NCBI GenBank assembly: GCA_019648995.1
Contig: BLXT01004325.1
Location: forward strand, 26,758-51,782
Origin: Plakobranchus ocellatus
Lineage: Eukaryota > Mollusca > Gastropoda > Plakobranchidae
Direction of reading: 5' to 3'
DNA length: 25,025 nt
Shown in pieces: positions 1 to 10,388 of this stretch. Positions within the stretch are counted from its first letter, which is position 1. Every line of letters starts with the position of its first letter. Made by a program: the position numbers and the translations under genes. A model generated the notes under the pieces. It made no database searches, was not told where the DNA came from, and saw only the letters and a program-made list of their open reading frames with translations.

Positions 1-195
1 TCCTCTGTAAGAGCTCTGTAGACGTGTGTGCTCTGTACAAGCGACGAAAATGGAGTGATCTCTTGCAGCCAAAATCCTCCGATCTGCAGTCCCGTCTGGC
101 TTGTGCTGTCACGAGCTGAACTACCAATCACAACACACACCAAACATTCAACTTTTACTCAGCTAACATAAAACATGACTAGATTAGTCCTAACA
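1..195. mobile_element. 3' end of an LTR, same family as the solo LTR at 13283-14520
   Basis: This stretch aligns closely, with small indels, to the last ~190 bases of the LTR at 13283-14520. Both share the run from TTGCAGCCAAAATCC through the ACATAAAACATGACTA block to the terminal TCCTAACA. The match stops sharply at base 195 after the CA end typical of LTRs, which fixes this border. The rest of the LTR lies left of the window, so it is not possible to tell whether this is a solo LTR or the end of a longer element. No gag, pol or clear primer-binding site follows it. Confidence 0.85.
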
Positions 196-1584
196 CTGTT
201 GTTGGATTTCTCACTTGAAAATAATCATCAGCCTAGACAATAACGGTAGGGTCAAGTGAATTATTTCAATTCATGTTTATGTTATTCACTCAACAGAAAT
301 GTTGCGTTGGCACGCTTAAATGAAAAAAGTAATTTATATTGAATGATGTGAACTATGAGGCAAGTACAGTGTGATCCACTGAAATCTACATTCTGTATCT
401 ATAAACATTTACATTCGGTCCCCATTTTTTCTTTCTATTTTGTCAATAAAAATTAACCTATTTTGAACATTAAATCAAAGCAAATGGTTATTACAAATTT
501 ATAGGTTATAAATTGATTCTTAGGTTTTAATGGTTGAAACTTGTCTGGTATTTGTGTGACTTACATGCTTTACTAATATTTATCTGTCCGCCTTTTGTTT
601 AAATGAAACATTTTCCGCACATTTATGTTATACACTTTTATGATAATATATTCCCTTGGATCCTCACTTTTTTATCATACAGTTGAATAAGGCTATGTTG
701 ATATCCATGAAGGATTGAAAACAACATTGAGGCATAATCATAGTGTGTAGTGGCGGTTGTAGCAAAGGTCTTGAGCTATCTAGACAGTATGAAAAGAAAT
801 GTTGAGTTATGAATCTCTATTAAATTAGTTCTGGTCACTTAGGTTCATGAGTGATGCTCAATTTTGTTTCATGTCTCTTAAGGTTTCTCACAGCCATTTG
901 GAAACAGACCCGCCGAGACATGCGTTGTTTTTAACTTTGGGTATAATAAAGCTCGACTTCTTGTTATCGTTTGGAATTTTTTTTTAATTATTAAAGAGAC
1001 GGGGGATGTAGTGAAAGGATCCGACCTACTGTACGGTTAAGTCAACATTGACTTACCAGTTTTATCTGTAGAATAAAATAACCAAGGGTTATGTTCCTGG
1101 AAAATGGCATCATCTCAAGAGAAGATCGACTGAAGCTATGTCGACTTCAATTCAATTGTATTTTCTCAAGTAGCTTTTTTCATTCCTCGAACAAACTGCA
1201 AAAGTGTGTTTGACGACAGGTTTAAGAACATCACTATGCATTCTGGAATGAAATGAGAGCTAGCAAAACAATCATTTCACTTTATACAAAAAAAAAAATC
1301 GGACAAAAAATGTTGCCTCTCCTAAAACTTATGAGTCCAACATTTTTACCCCTTCAGACATGGACAAAGTTCCAACTTTCTGCCTCAAATAGAGGCCAAA
1401 ACATTTACAATGGTTTTAATATATCTATAGATGGTCATGTTTCCAAGCTTCACAACCATCTCGGTTAACAACAGCAGTTTGTGATTCAGATCCAAATCCC
1501 TTGTTCAGCAGAAATAATCATGCATGGAAGGTGGCTCCAGATTATACCCAGTGTCTGCTCACAAAATTAATATAAAGCAACTAT
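196..1584. other. Unassigned AT-rich DNA
   Basis: I see no convincing exon, RNA gene or recognisable element here. The longest open frame (1253-1468, plus) has no motif and no splice context. A purine-rich run at 993-1006 followed by TGTAGTG resembles a polypurine tract next to an LTR start, but no matching LTR end was found. Upstream exons of the gene downstream could lie here or left of the window; none could be identified. Confidence 0.5.
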
Positions 1585-2387
1585 TGAAAATGGAAAAGTG
1601 GAATGTGCTAACATTTCACTAACAAGATAAGTTAGCTGATAATGTTAATCAAGAAATGAATATAAGAAAACCAAACATCCTAGAACTTGTTGAGGTAAGA
1701 TGGAGAGCAAGTTCCATAAAACTAGGTAGGAAAACTTAAATTTACTCCGGACCAAATACTCAAGGAAGAGACGTAGGTATCTTACCTGATGAAACAACAG
1801 CAAACACTCTGTGGAGCTCCTGTCATTTGAGACGGAATATCTGTAGCTAAACTAGTAGCCAAACCATTAAATCTAGGAATTATTCAAGCATTTGCACCAT
1901 CATCTGATAATGAAGATGTAGAAGTAGAAAACATTTATGAGGCAATAGAAAAAGCAAAAGGCTCAAAAAAATTGCAGGTCATCATAATAATAATAATGCA
2001 AGCTTTCAGTGCATAAGTTGGGGATGAAAGATTAGAACGTGTGGGGGCAGTGGCACATTAAGGACAGTAAATGAACGTGGAAGCAAGCTAATTGAATTGT
2101 GCCAAATCAATGACCTTACCAACACAAATACTTGGTACCAAAACCGTTCTAGACAGCAGTGAACATGGAAGAGTCCTGGCAAAAGAAGTAGAAACAAAAT
2201 AGAGATATTCGTAGAAAAAAATTGAATTCATGGGAAATCTCAAAAAAATTCTTAAACCCCAAGTCTTAATTTATCTGCAATAGGGGAGGATAACAGCAGC
2301 AGCTTATCACTATCAGATTTCGGATAAGATAGAACAGGCCTGAGTGGAAGAACATGATCGCTTAAAGGCGGAGGAAATATTTGACAA
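1585..2387 (+). mobile_element. Old RTE-like LINE remnant: endonuclease region fused to 3' tail, reverse transcriptase missing
   Basis: A degraded copy of the same LINE family as the three copies in the array. Its translation shows endonuclease N-terminal remains (KWNVLTFH, ILELVEVRW), then VGILPDETT, a short run of four isoleucine-type codons before an eroded GDxN motif, then TVNERGS, QIND and TWKSPG, all with stops and frameshifts. After about 2225 it jumps to sequence matching the far 3' end of the copy at 19328-21935 (the CTGAGTGGA block at about 2340). The whole reverse transcriptase region is therefore deleted. It extends further 5' than the other copies, so it is an independent insertion. 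It ends right at the left border of the tandem array. Confidence 0.75.
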
Positions 2388-2388
2388 T

Positions 2389-2885
2389 GCAGTTACATGA
2401 ACATTATGGAATATTGTTCGTTTTTGAAAAACCATCAATTAGAAGATAATTAAATATAAGGACTTAACCAAATATTTCTGTCTTTTTAAAGTATAAAAGT
2501 TTGACCTTTGAAAAATGTATCTACAAGTAGGACTATTTCTTTGCCAGTCTACATCATATATCTCTACTTGATTTCTCTCTATACATCATTGTGTTGATCA
2601 TTTTGTTTTGTTTTGTTTCTTTAATCCTTTTTCTTGATTTTCATTGCTTTTGTCGCAATTGTTTTCTTTTTTTTTTCAATTTTAGTGGGTTTTTTTTTTC
2701 ACCCTTTTCGTTAAAACCTTTTTTTATAATTTTTTTAATCACTAACTCTTGTAAAGTCTGTCATCCTTTCTGTACCTCATACACAGTTAAATTATTTATG
2801 TCAACTGCTTAAAGAGGAGCGGTTGTTGTTTGATATTTTTCTTCATATTTAAATTCTGAAAAGATGTGTGTTTTACAATTGACAG
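2389..2885. other. Unit 1 leader: T-rich DNA upstream of exon A1
   Basis: A pyrimidine-rich stretch (about 2590-2740) that is repeated in units 2 (8604-9104) and 3 (14986-15489). It gives phobic-looking translations only because it is T-rich. It ends in a usable splice acceptor, TTTTACAATTGACAG. No upstream exon was recognised. Confidence 0.5.
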
Positions 2886-2994
2886 ATTTGCCTGAAAATC
2901 CCACCTGCATGGATTTGGAAACGTGTGCTAGTGGCCTAGAGGCTACGGAAAACATAGATAGTCTGTCAGAGAGTGAGAAAAAGAATTTGTGCAA
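2886..2994 (+). CDS. Exon A1 of a putative six-cysteine surface protein
   Basis: 109-bp internal exon. Acceptor TTACAATTGACAG lies before it and donor GTATGT right after it. Entry is phase 1 (first two bases complete a codon) and exit is phase 2. The frame is open and reads LPENPTCMDLETCASGLEA, then TENIDSLSESEKKNLC. It carries three cysteines: the pair C-x5-C and a third 21 residues later, in a charged, probably helical segment. The same frame stays open in copies A2 and A3. Its natural partner, exon B1, is dead, but its exit phase also fits the intact B3 at 18168. The family was not recognised. Exon status is inferred from splice sites, phase and frame conservation. Confidence 0.6.
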
Positions 2995-4030
2995 GTATGT
3001 TTTGCTGAAAAGTTAGACTAAGCAGATGATGTTTGCCACTCTTACAATCAGACGCAGGAAAAAACGGATAATGTTGATAAAATTTCACAACTTTAGTATG
3101 AAATAACAAAACAAGGTGCTCAGAAACGTCCTTAAAAATGCACAAACCATTCTAGAAAGAAAGAAGCAACTGTATGATTTCCATAATGTATGTTATCTTT
3201 GAAGCATAGCAGACAGGGATGAGTGCTTGAAGACGTTTCTAGAGCAATAACCAAAGAGAAAACCATTTTTGGAATTAAAAAAAGGTGTGGGCCAGCGTTA
3301 CAAATGACACTGAGAGAAAGAACAGAGAAAACAATTATTAAATTCTAGGTATTTTTATATGGATCAGAAATTTGGAGGCATTTCAGAGAAAAATAATTTT
3401 CTCACAATAAATCCAAACGTTTGAAGTTAACTTCTTTGTAAGTGAACATATAAGGGCACATCAAAGTCCAAAACCGATGCTGAGTTGAACCTGAGCCCTA
3501 AATCTAATCCTCGTGAAAGTTTATTGATAGCAAAATATGCCTGGAAATAATTAATCTATTATTTCAAAGTTTCAGAGTGATGAATACAAGTATGCACGAT
3601 TTCAAACTAGGTTTTCTTTCCTACATGCTTCAACAATATAGAGCATTACCGTGTTTCTCTTTTTCCTGGAATTCTAAAAGGGACATCACTATTAATTAAT
3701 TGATTCCTAACAGGATGCCGAGCTCTACGGACATTAAATAAAAAAAAAAGCATCAGGCTCGATCACAAGGGACCAATTTAAATGTTCCAAAGAAGAAGAG
3801 CAAATCCCGGCCATGCGGAATAAAAACAGTCGCAAAATGGAGGCCTGATTCGTACATTTTTTCTTTTCTTTTACTTTTTTATTTCAAGTCTGATGCAAAT
3901 GACAATGATACTTATAATTCTGATTTAAAAATATATCAGTTGTAGTGTAAAGATCACAAAATTCTAGGTTGTATAGTTATACATTCATAAATTTCAGATC
4001 TACTGAATGAATCCATCTCATATGATCGTA

Positions 4031-4048
4031 ATACTCTCATGAGAGTAT
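4031..4048. repeat. Perfect 18-bp palindrome ATACTCTCATGAGAGTAT (copy at 16648-16665)
   Basis: The sequence is its own reverse complement over 18 bases. It is kept unchanged in unit 3 at 16648-16665 and falls in the segment missing from unit 2. A second palindrome, CAGGGCATGATGCCCTG, lies at 4278-4294 and is also unchanged in unit 3 (16897-16913). These could be protein-binding sites or relics of a mobile element; nothing decides between these. Confidence 0.6.
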
Positions 4049-4682
4049 GTAATAGAAAAGAATGAAATAGCAAGAAAGGCACCCTAAAAATTGCATCGGT
4101 GGCTTCTGCATCTCTATTATCAGATTGCAGTGGGCAGAGAGCTTACACTCTAGATCTGAGGCAGTGTCATTCTTTTAAGTTACATAACTCTACTTCATTT
4201 TTGTTGTTGTTGTTTTTTGCCAGTGGGTACTATGAGCTGACAGTAACCATAAATGGCATACTTCGGGGTCATCACTGCAGGGCATGATGCCCTGTCACAT
4301 CCATGTATATATCGATAAAGGAAAAGTTACTCGCACGGCGAGTTGAATAAAATAATGAAACGCAAAACAATCATTGGGTCCAATCGATAATAAATATAGT
4401 GAAGACATTGTGCAATATTATTTAGATCGTTAAATTGTATACAATAGTTATTGACAGCGGTATCGGGTTGACATAACTATTTTTTTTTTTTTAATCAGCG
4501 AAGATTTCTCTTTCCTCCGACCCCGGGATTATTGTAGAGTAACAGATTTTAGCAACAGCCGCCCAGTTTTTCATTGCCAAAGAGAAAATAAGGCAGGTCC
4601 GCTTTTCTACATTTTGAAATTAAGTTCCATCCTGTGTTTCTCGTTTTTTATTCTCAAGCGAAGCAAAGGCCAAATTTTCACA

Positions 4683-4732
4683 ATGAAAAACTTGCTCTTA
4701 TTCTCCATTGGCTGCATGGCCGGCAATAACTC
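4683..4732 (+). other. Candidate first coding exon with a signal-peptide-like start (unit 1)
   Basis: An ATG in good context (A at -3) opens MKNLLLFSIGCMAGNN and reaches a strong donor, GTAAGA, after TC. The exit phase is 2, which matches exon B entry but not exon A entry. The peptide has a lysine followed by a hydrophobic run, as in a short secretion signal. The unit 3 copy (17303-17352) has one substitution (N to H) and the same donor. Unit 2 has lost the region. It could be an alternative start used with exon B, or chance; the frame stops just past the donor. Confidence 0.3.
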
Positions 4733-4825
4733 GTAAGAAAATCTGATTGGCCGGCATGCCAGCCACAGCCGGTGAACTTGCACCTATGACTGCTCAGATA
4801 TGTGAATCAGAATGCAAGTTTTTTG

Positions 4826-4856
<31 letters not shown>

Positions 4857-4936
4857 TCAATATCTTGGGGATAACCTAAAAAAAAATATTTTTGGTTACA
4901 GACAGACTAGTTTTTAGCAAAAATTGTATTTAAAAT

Positions 4937-5296
4937 TTAAAAATTAATGGTTGTATGAGAGGGTTTTCCAAAACGTGGGTTGTGATCATAGTTTTGTGAG
5001 AAACATTTCCTACAAGCCCTATTTGAAAAAATTGAACTCATCAATAGATAAATTTTGATTTTGTGAATGTAATGGAATACGAAGTACTGCCTTATGTTTA
5101 AAAAATCAGTTTTGGTTCCATCCTTACCATCTAAATTAACCAAATAGGTTTCGTTCACAACTAGGATAACAAAATCACCAAAAAAGTGGTCATCAACCCA
5201 TTCACTACCAAATGAAGGGACACAGACCATTCTGTTTTTTCGCATGGATCTACTCCGTAAAAAATATTTCACTTTCTGAACACCTATCACAAGCAT
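4937..5296 (-). other. Minus-strand open frame in the A1-B1 intron, shared by all units
   Basis: 119 codons opposite the host gene. The core is shared with the copies at 17543-17872 and 9703-9984 and reads MVCVPSFGSEWVDDHFFGDF, then VVNETYLVNLDGKD, then FHYIHKIKIYL. The composition looks protein-like rather than random, with many charged and aromatic residues. The unit 2 copy is shortened by a frame change. No family was recognised. It may be a fragment of a mobile element or of a captured gene. No start context, splice sites or neighbours support expression. Confidence 0.25.
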
Positions 5297-5418
5297 AACA
5301 TATCTTTCCCATTTACTCTCTGTCTTAATTACATTTTTTTTCTCAGAAATGGTTGAGTAAAGTCATGGAACAGTAATATTTATCTTCCTCTTCTTTTCAT
5401 TTTCCTATTTGATATGAC

Positions 5419-5560
5419 TTTGTGTATAAAAAGCTGGAGTGCATGGAGAAAGCAATAAATAAGTGTATGGAGATGACTCTTCCTGAGGAGGTAAAGGAAA
5501 GTATGAGATAGGGTATTATGAAAGGAAAGGAGATTTACATGCAACATTGCACGGAAGGAA
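5419..5560 (+). pseudogene. Exon B1, dead copy
   Basis: Homologue of the intact exon B3 at 18168-18310. Three lesions are visible. The acceptor AG of B3 reads AC here (about 5417-5418), with no other AG nearby in the pyrimidine tract. One base is missing near the 5' edge. An in-frame TAG stands at 5509-5511 where B3 has TCG. Cysteine positions LEC, NKC and QHC can still be read. The unit 2 copy has the same three lesions, so they predate the split of units 1 and 2. Divergence from B3 is about 8 percent by eye, more than in the neighbouring intron. Confidence 0.65.
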
Positions 5561-6577
5561 GTACTTTTCATCTTTTATGTATTGGTTTTATTTTAAGGCT
5601 CATGCAACTTGGGAAAATAAGTTTTATCATGGGAGAAGTTCAGAAAGAACAGTATTATGTTTTTTTTTTTTTTTGTTTTATGTAATATATTATAGATTTA
5701 TCGACAATATACCTTTATAAAGCAAGATTTTATCCATACCATGGTCTAGTACCTCTGTCATTTTCTTCTTTTTTTTTTTTTTAATCGTTTTCATTCTACT
5801 AAAGTCATAATTGTACAGGTATAGATTTTCAAGTGGGGCCTAGTTGCCAAAGAAGAGCGACTAAAAATATGATTACCTTGCCCGTAAAGGATATGAGTAA
5901 GCTATACAAAATATAGGAAAAAACAATGTAGTAATTATCCATTAATAAGGTTCAATCAGAGGGGACAAAACAAAAGTTATCACTGATTTTGTAATATATT
6001 AAACAGACTACGTTATTGTATAATATGGGATTGATGTAATTTAGAGTGACCTTCAACCTCATTTGTTTGCTAAGTTACAACAGTGACGAAAAAAGACTTA
6101 TAATATCTGCAAACGAAATCAAGGTAAGAATATATGAAATATCAGATTTATTTTCATTTATGGTTATTCTTTTAAAATTTTTTTTATGAGTATGTATGAT
6201 AAAAAAATTTTTTTTTTTGTAACTTTGGAATGAAGAGGATAAATGGCGGCACTCACAACCCCACTGATGGCCCATTAAATCCTTACCCTGCATTTAAGAC
6301 TGTGCTGTAAATATATTTTAGTTCGGGTTGTAATATCCAAAGAAAGAAAGTAATATGAATATTTGGAATAATGATCGCATATTCACCGCTAGAAAAGGAG
6401 CATTATTTTATTTACAATGAATAAAAGCAATATAAGGAATGGAAAAGTGAGGCTAGAGGGCCCATGACAACAATGATAATGATAGTCCTTTAGGGGCATT
6501 CAGGTTGATCTGAAAATACATGTTGATTTTGTTTTGGTTTAAAAAGATAAAGTGAGATTATCGAATTAATGTATTGT
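5561..6577 (+). other. Intron-like DNA between B1 and LINE copy a
   Basis: AT-rich, with several poly-T runs, repeated in units 2 (10389-11407) and 3 (18311-19316). It contains a 49-bp segment at 6075-6123 with a good donor (AAG before GTAAGA) and a short open frame in all three units. No other gene was seen. Confidence 0.5.
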
Positions 6578-6594
6578 AATCATTAATTGGCTCC

Positions 6595-6862
6595 ATGAAA
6601 CTGGTTAGTAAGACTCTAATTTACTCAGGGAGACATATACATGAAAGAGGCGTTGGTATCTTATTCGATGTAACAACGGCAACAAGTCTGGGGAGTTGGT
6701 GTCCAATTTCAGATAGAGTAGTTGTGGCTAAATTGGTAGCCAAACCATTAAATCTAGGAATTATTACCAAGTGGATGCACCAACATCTGACAGTGAAGAT
6801 GTAGAAGTGGAAAGTTTTATGAAGAAATAGAAAAAGCAAAAGGCTGTCTTAAATCCCGGGAC

Positions 6863-6944
<82 letters not shown>

Positions 6945-7276
6945 TAATAATAACAATAATAATAATAACAATAATAAAAATAATAATAATTATAATGGGA
7001 GATTTAAATGCAAAAAATGGGGATGAAAGATTTCAAGATGTTGTTGGGCCCAGTGGCATAGGGACTGTAAATGAACGTGGAAGTAGGCGTATTGAATGGT
7101 GGCAAATCAATGATTTTACCATCACAAATACATGGTATCAAAACCATTCTAGGCGACAGTATACTTGGAAGAGCCCCGGAGATAGAAGTAGGAAAAAAAA
7201 TAGATTACATCTTCATTCACAAAAGATTCCGAAACGTCGTCAAAACATCGAAGTCACTGCCGGGAACCAACAGTGA
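6595..7276 (+). pseudogene. LINE copy a endonuclease (AP-type) remnant
   Basis: Apurinic-type endonuclease domain that would nick the target DNA in target-primed reverse transcription. Readable parts: ERGVGILFDVTTA and ISDRVVVAKLVAKPLNLGII, then an interrupting ATA repeat (6863-6990), then MGDLNAKNGDERFQDVVG with the GDxN motif, TVNERGSRRIEW, RRQYTWKSPGDRSRKK. A frameshift after this moves DYIFI and the SDH motif (near 7280) into another frame. The N-terminus is missing through 5' truncation. Not functional. Confidence 0.75.
6863..6990. repeat. (ATA)n microsatellite inside LINE copy a endonuclease
   Basis: About 128 bp of ATA/AAT triplets with a few C and A interruptions, placed exactly where the family encodes a short isoleucine strand just before GDxN. 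The older copy at 1585-2387 has only about four such codons at this place. Confidence 0.95.
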
Positions 7277-7623
7277 TTCAGATCATATTCCAGGAATGTG
7301 TATATTTCAGATATAGATAAAACTTAAAAAATTAAGTAAAGCAAAGGATAATCCTAAATTCAAAATGGACTTGCTAAAATCTTATGAAGACCTCAGAGAC
7401 AAAATTGCTATAGCTGTGCATAACAAATATGGGATTCTAAGTAACATCTCAGAAGAAGAATTATGGTCAGAAATGAAAACTTCACTCAATGAAGTCATGG
7501 AAAAAAACGTTCCCAAAAAAGATTTTTTAAAAAGAGCATAAGAAATGGATAAACAAAAAAATATTCGACTTAATGGAAGAAGCCAAATACAAAGACCAAA
7601 ACAGAAACATCAAATAAAGAAAA

Positions 7624-8538
7624 ATGAAAAATGGAAAAGCTACAGGACCAGATAATATACCAGTAGAAATAATTAAAGCATTACATAATTTAGCAATAGA
7701 TCTGACAACAAAACTTCTTAATGCAATATACGATAGTGGTACAATTCCAGAGGATCTTTGTAATTTTGTTTTTATAGTACTGCGTAAAACACCGGGAGCA
7801 TCAGAATGTGAACTTCATAGAACAATCAGTTTAATGAACCATTTTGTAAAAATCCTGTTACGCATCTTGATGCATAGAATGCGCAAGAGTCTAAGACCAG
7901 AAACATCTCCAGATCAGTTTGGTTTTATGCCTGATAAAGGGACTAGAAATACAATATTCATTTTGTCATTGCTTATGGAAAGATCTTCACCTCTGTTTCA
8001 TTGATTATTCTAAGGTTTTGACAAATTAAGACATGTAGAGCTGTTTCGTTTGCTAGAAAAATTAGACATCGATGGGAAAGATCTGAGAATAATCAGAAAT
8101 TTATACTGGGATCAGACTGTACTGTAAGAATTGAAGGAGAACATAATAATTTCAAACCCATCAAAAGAGGTGTGAGGCAGGGATGTGTAATGTCTCCTGA
8201 TCTTTTTAACTTATAGTGATGATACAGTTTTAATAGCAGAATCTGGCGAACGACTCCAAAAACTTCTAGACACTATAGTTTTAGGGAGCGAAAGAATGGG
8301 CCTGTCTTTGTATGTTAAGAAAACGGAATGTATTGTCATCTCAAAGAAATCCTCTAACCCCAAGTGCAATCTCATTAGCAAAGGCGAACAAATCAAACAA
8401 GTTACAGAATTCAAATATCTAGGTCACCTGATAACATCAGATGGCAGATGCACAAGTGAAATAAGTAAAAGTATAGCTATGGCCAAAGATACATTCAAAA
8501 AAATGAAACCAACACTGGAAAATAGAAACATAATATGA
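7624..8538 (+). pseudogene. LINE copy a reverse transcriptase remnant
   Basis: Parts of the palm, fingers and thumb are readable: KNGKATGPDNIPVEIIKAL, then HRTISLMNHFVKILLRILMH, QFGFMPDKGTRN, a frameshifted first catalytic-aspartate segment at about 8000-8025, then RGVRQGCVMSPDLFN. At about 8211-8215 this joins directly, in another frame, to the DD of the second catalytic motif (SDDTVLIAESGE), so the segment normally between them is gone. The thumb follows: MGLSLYVKKTECIVISKK, KYLGHLITSDGRC, AKDTFKKMKP. The C-terminal part is cut off by the unit junction. Keeps NGK where copies b and c have NRK. Confidence 0.8.
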
Positions 8539-9104
8539 AAACGAAAATAAGGATAATTAAAACGTATGTGTGGTCAGTACTTGTGTATGGTAGTGTGTGT
8601 TGGGCAGTTACATAAACATTATGGAATATTGTTAGTATTTGAAAAACCATCAATTAGAAGGCAATTAAGTATAAGGACTTAATCAAATATTTCTGTCTTT
8701 TTAAAGTATGAAGTTTGACCTTTGAAAAATTTATCTACAAGTTGGACTGGTTTTTTTTGCCAGTCTACATAATATATCTCTATTTGATTTCTCTCTATAC
8801 ATCATTGTGTAGATCATTTTGTTTTGTTTTGTTTCTTTAATCCTTTTCTTTGATTTTCATTGCTTTTGTCGCAATTTTGTTTCTTTTTTTTTTTCAATTT
8901 TAGTGGGGTTTTTTGTTGTCACGCTTTTTATAAAAAACTGTTTTATCATTTTTTTAATCCCTTACTCTTGTAAAGTCTGTCATCCTTTCTGTATTTCATA
9001 CACAGTTAAATTATTTATGTCAACTGCTTAAAGAGGAGCAGTTGTTGTTTGATATTTTTGTTCATATTTAAATTCTAAAAAAATGTGTGTTTTACAATTG
9101 ACAG

Positions 9105-9213
9105 ATTTGCCTGAAAATCCCACCTGCATGGATTTGGGGAAGTGTGCTCAAGGCCTAAAGCTTACGGAACACATAGATAGTCTGTCAGAGAGTGAGAAAA
9201 AGAATTTGTGCAA
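9105..9213 (+). CDS. Exon A2 of the putative six-cysteine surface protein
   Basis: 109 bp, with acceptor TTTACAATTGACAG and donor GTATGT as in A1 and the same 1-in, 2-out phase. It reads LPENPTCMDLGKCAQGLKLT then EHIDSLSESEKKNLC, with all three cysteines kept. Against A1, six codons differ within a dozen around the second cysteine, and every one changes the amino acid (E-G, T-K, S-Q, E-K, A-L, N-H); the rest of the exon is identical. This looks more like diversification than decay. Its own B2 partner is dead; phase would allow joining to B3. Confidence 0.55.
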
Positions 9214-10246
9214 GTATGTTTTGCTGAAAAGTTAGACTAAGCAGATGGTGCTCAGAAACGTCCTTAAAAATGCACAAACCATTCTAGAAAGAAAGAAACA
9301 ACTGTATGGTTTCCATAATTTATGTTATCTTTGAAGCATAGTAGATAGGGATGAGTGCTTGAAGACGTTTCTAGAGCAATAACAAAAGAGAAAATCATTT
9401 TTGGAATTAAAAGAAAGTTGTGGTCCAGCGTTACAAAATGACACTAAGAGAAAGAACAGAGCAAAGACTTATTAAATTCTGGGTATTTTTATTTGGATCA
9501 GAAATTTGGAGGCATTTCAGAGAAAAGTAAATTTCTCACAATAAATCCAAACGTTTGAAGTTAACTTCTTTTTAAGTGAACATATGAGGGCACATCAAAG
9601 TCCAAAATTGTATTTAAAATTTAAAAATAAATGATTGTATGAGAGGGTTTTCCAAAACGTGGGTTGTATTCATAGTTTTGTACGAAACATTTCCTATAAG
9701 CCCTATTTGAAAAAAATTGAACTCATCGATAGATAAATTTTGATTTTGTGAATGTAATGGAATACGAAGTACTGCTTCATGATAAAAAAAGAAGTTTTGG
9801 TTGCATCCTTGCCATCTAAATTAACCAAATAGGTTTCGTTCACAACTATGATGACAAAATCACCAAAAAAGTGGTCATCAACCCATTCACTACCAAATGA
9901 AGGGACACAGACCATTCTGTTTTTTTCACATGGATCTGCTCCTGCTATCCAAGTCTGTATGAATATTACTTCACTGATACTCAATTAGGGTTTTTCCATT
10001 TTGTAATTGCATGGTTTTTTTTTCAAAATTCAGTAAAAAAAAATGTAACGCAATATTGAGGTCCATCTTTTGGCAATTTCTCATGTAAAAAATATTTCAC
10101 TTTCTGATCATCTATCACAAACATAACATACCTTTCCCATTTACTCTCTGTCTTAATTACATTTTTTTTCTCAGAAATGGTTGAGCAAAGTCATGAAACA
10201 GTAATATTTATCTTCCTCTTCTATTCATTTTCCTATTTGATATGAC
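9214..10246 (+). other. Intron-like DNA between A2 and the B2 remnant, shortened
   Basis: Compared with units 1 and 3 it lacks 87 bp (join at about 9247) and about 1450 bp (join at 9602-9607). The lost part includes both palindromes and the candidate first exon. A shortened copy of the minus-strand open frame lies at 9703-9984. Confidence 0.55.
9703..9984 (-). other. Minus-strand open frame, unit 2 copy
   Basis: 93 codons sharing the core MVCVPSFGSEWVDDHFFGDF through HKIKIYLSMSSIF with the frames at 4937-5296 and 17543-17872. The frame ends early after IFFK because of an extra A in a run near 9712. The upstream end differs because 143 bp deleted from unit 1 is present here. Family and function are unknown. 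Confidence 0.2.
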
Positions 10247-10388
10247 TTTGTGTATAAAAAGCTGGAGTGCATGGAGAAAGCAATAAATAAGTGTATGGAG
10301 ATGACTCTTCCTGAGGAGGTAAAGGAAAGTATGAGATAGGGTATTATGAAAGGAAAGGAGATTTACATGCAACATTGCACGGAAGGAA
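10247..10388 (+). pseudogene. Exon B2, dead copy
   Basis: Identical or nearly identical to B1 and carrying the same three lesions: acceptor AG changed to AC, one base missing at the 5' edge, and an in-frame TAG at 10337-10339. The donor side reads GGAA before GTACTT. Near-identity to B1 and ~8 percent difference from B3 place B1 and B2 on one branch. Confidence 0.65.

Larger units (their letters stand above)
2995..5418 (+). other. Intron-like DNA between A1 and the B1 remnant
   Basis: Holds a block (about 3480-4860) that is nearly identical to unit 3 and absent from unit 2. Within it are two short palindromes, a candidate first exon at 4683-4732 and a (GTTTT)n run at about 4820-4855. The part near 4937-5296 carries a minus-strand open frame shared by all units. 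Confidence 0.55.
2389..8603. repeat. Tandem unit 1 of 3
   Basis: Starts at GCAGTTACATGAAC, the sequence that also begins units 2 and 3. It ends inside a LINE at GTGTTGG, where unit 2 begins directly. Contents in order: exon A1, intron with a central block shared with unit 3, dead exon B1, intron, and a truncated LINE. Private changes: it lacks 143 bp that units 2 and 3 carry (17863-18005 in unit 3; join at about 5256), and its LINE has a deletion of about 0.3 kb at about 7612-7619 between short AATAAA repeats. Confidence 0.9.
6589..8603 (+). mobile_element. RTE-like LINE copy a, 5'-truncated, cut at its 3' side by the tandem junction
   Basis: Begins inside the endonuclease gene right after a decayed copy of the target-site duplication (AATCATTAATT at 6578-6588; AATCATTTATT in the other units). 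It runs through endonuclease and reverse transcriptase remains and stops at the unit junction, so it has no 3' tail. It shares frameshifts and the lost segment before the DD motif with copies b and c, and is therefore a duplicate of the same insertion rather than an independent one. Private change: about 0.3 kb lost between endonuclease and reverse transcriptase. Confidence 0.85.

Noticed and set aside
2591..2812. Hydrophobic plus-strand frame resembling a signal peptide or membrane protein (also at 8819-9031)
   Set aside because: It is produced by a T-rich tract, has no ATG at its start, and the two copies differ by indels that change the frame. It is better explained as a pyrimidine-rich leader upstream of exon A.
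4099..4287. Plus-strand frame of 62 codons in the A1-B1 intron
   Set aside because: It contains a (TTG)n run that changes length in unit 3, has no splice or motif support, and is not kept as a frame.
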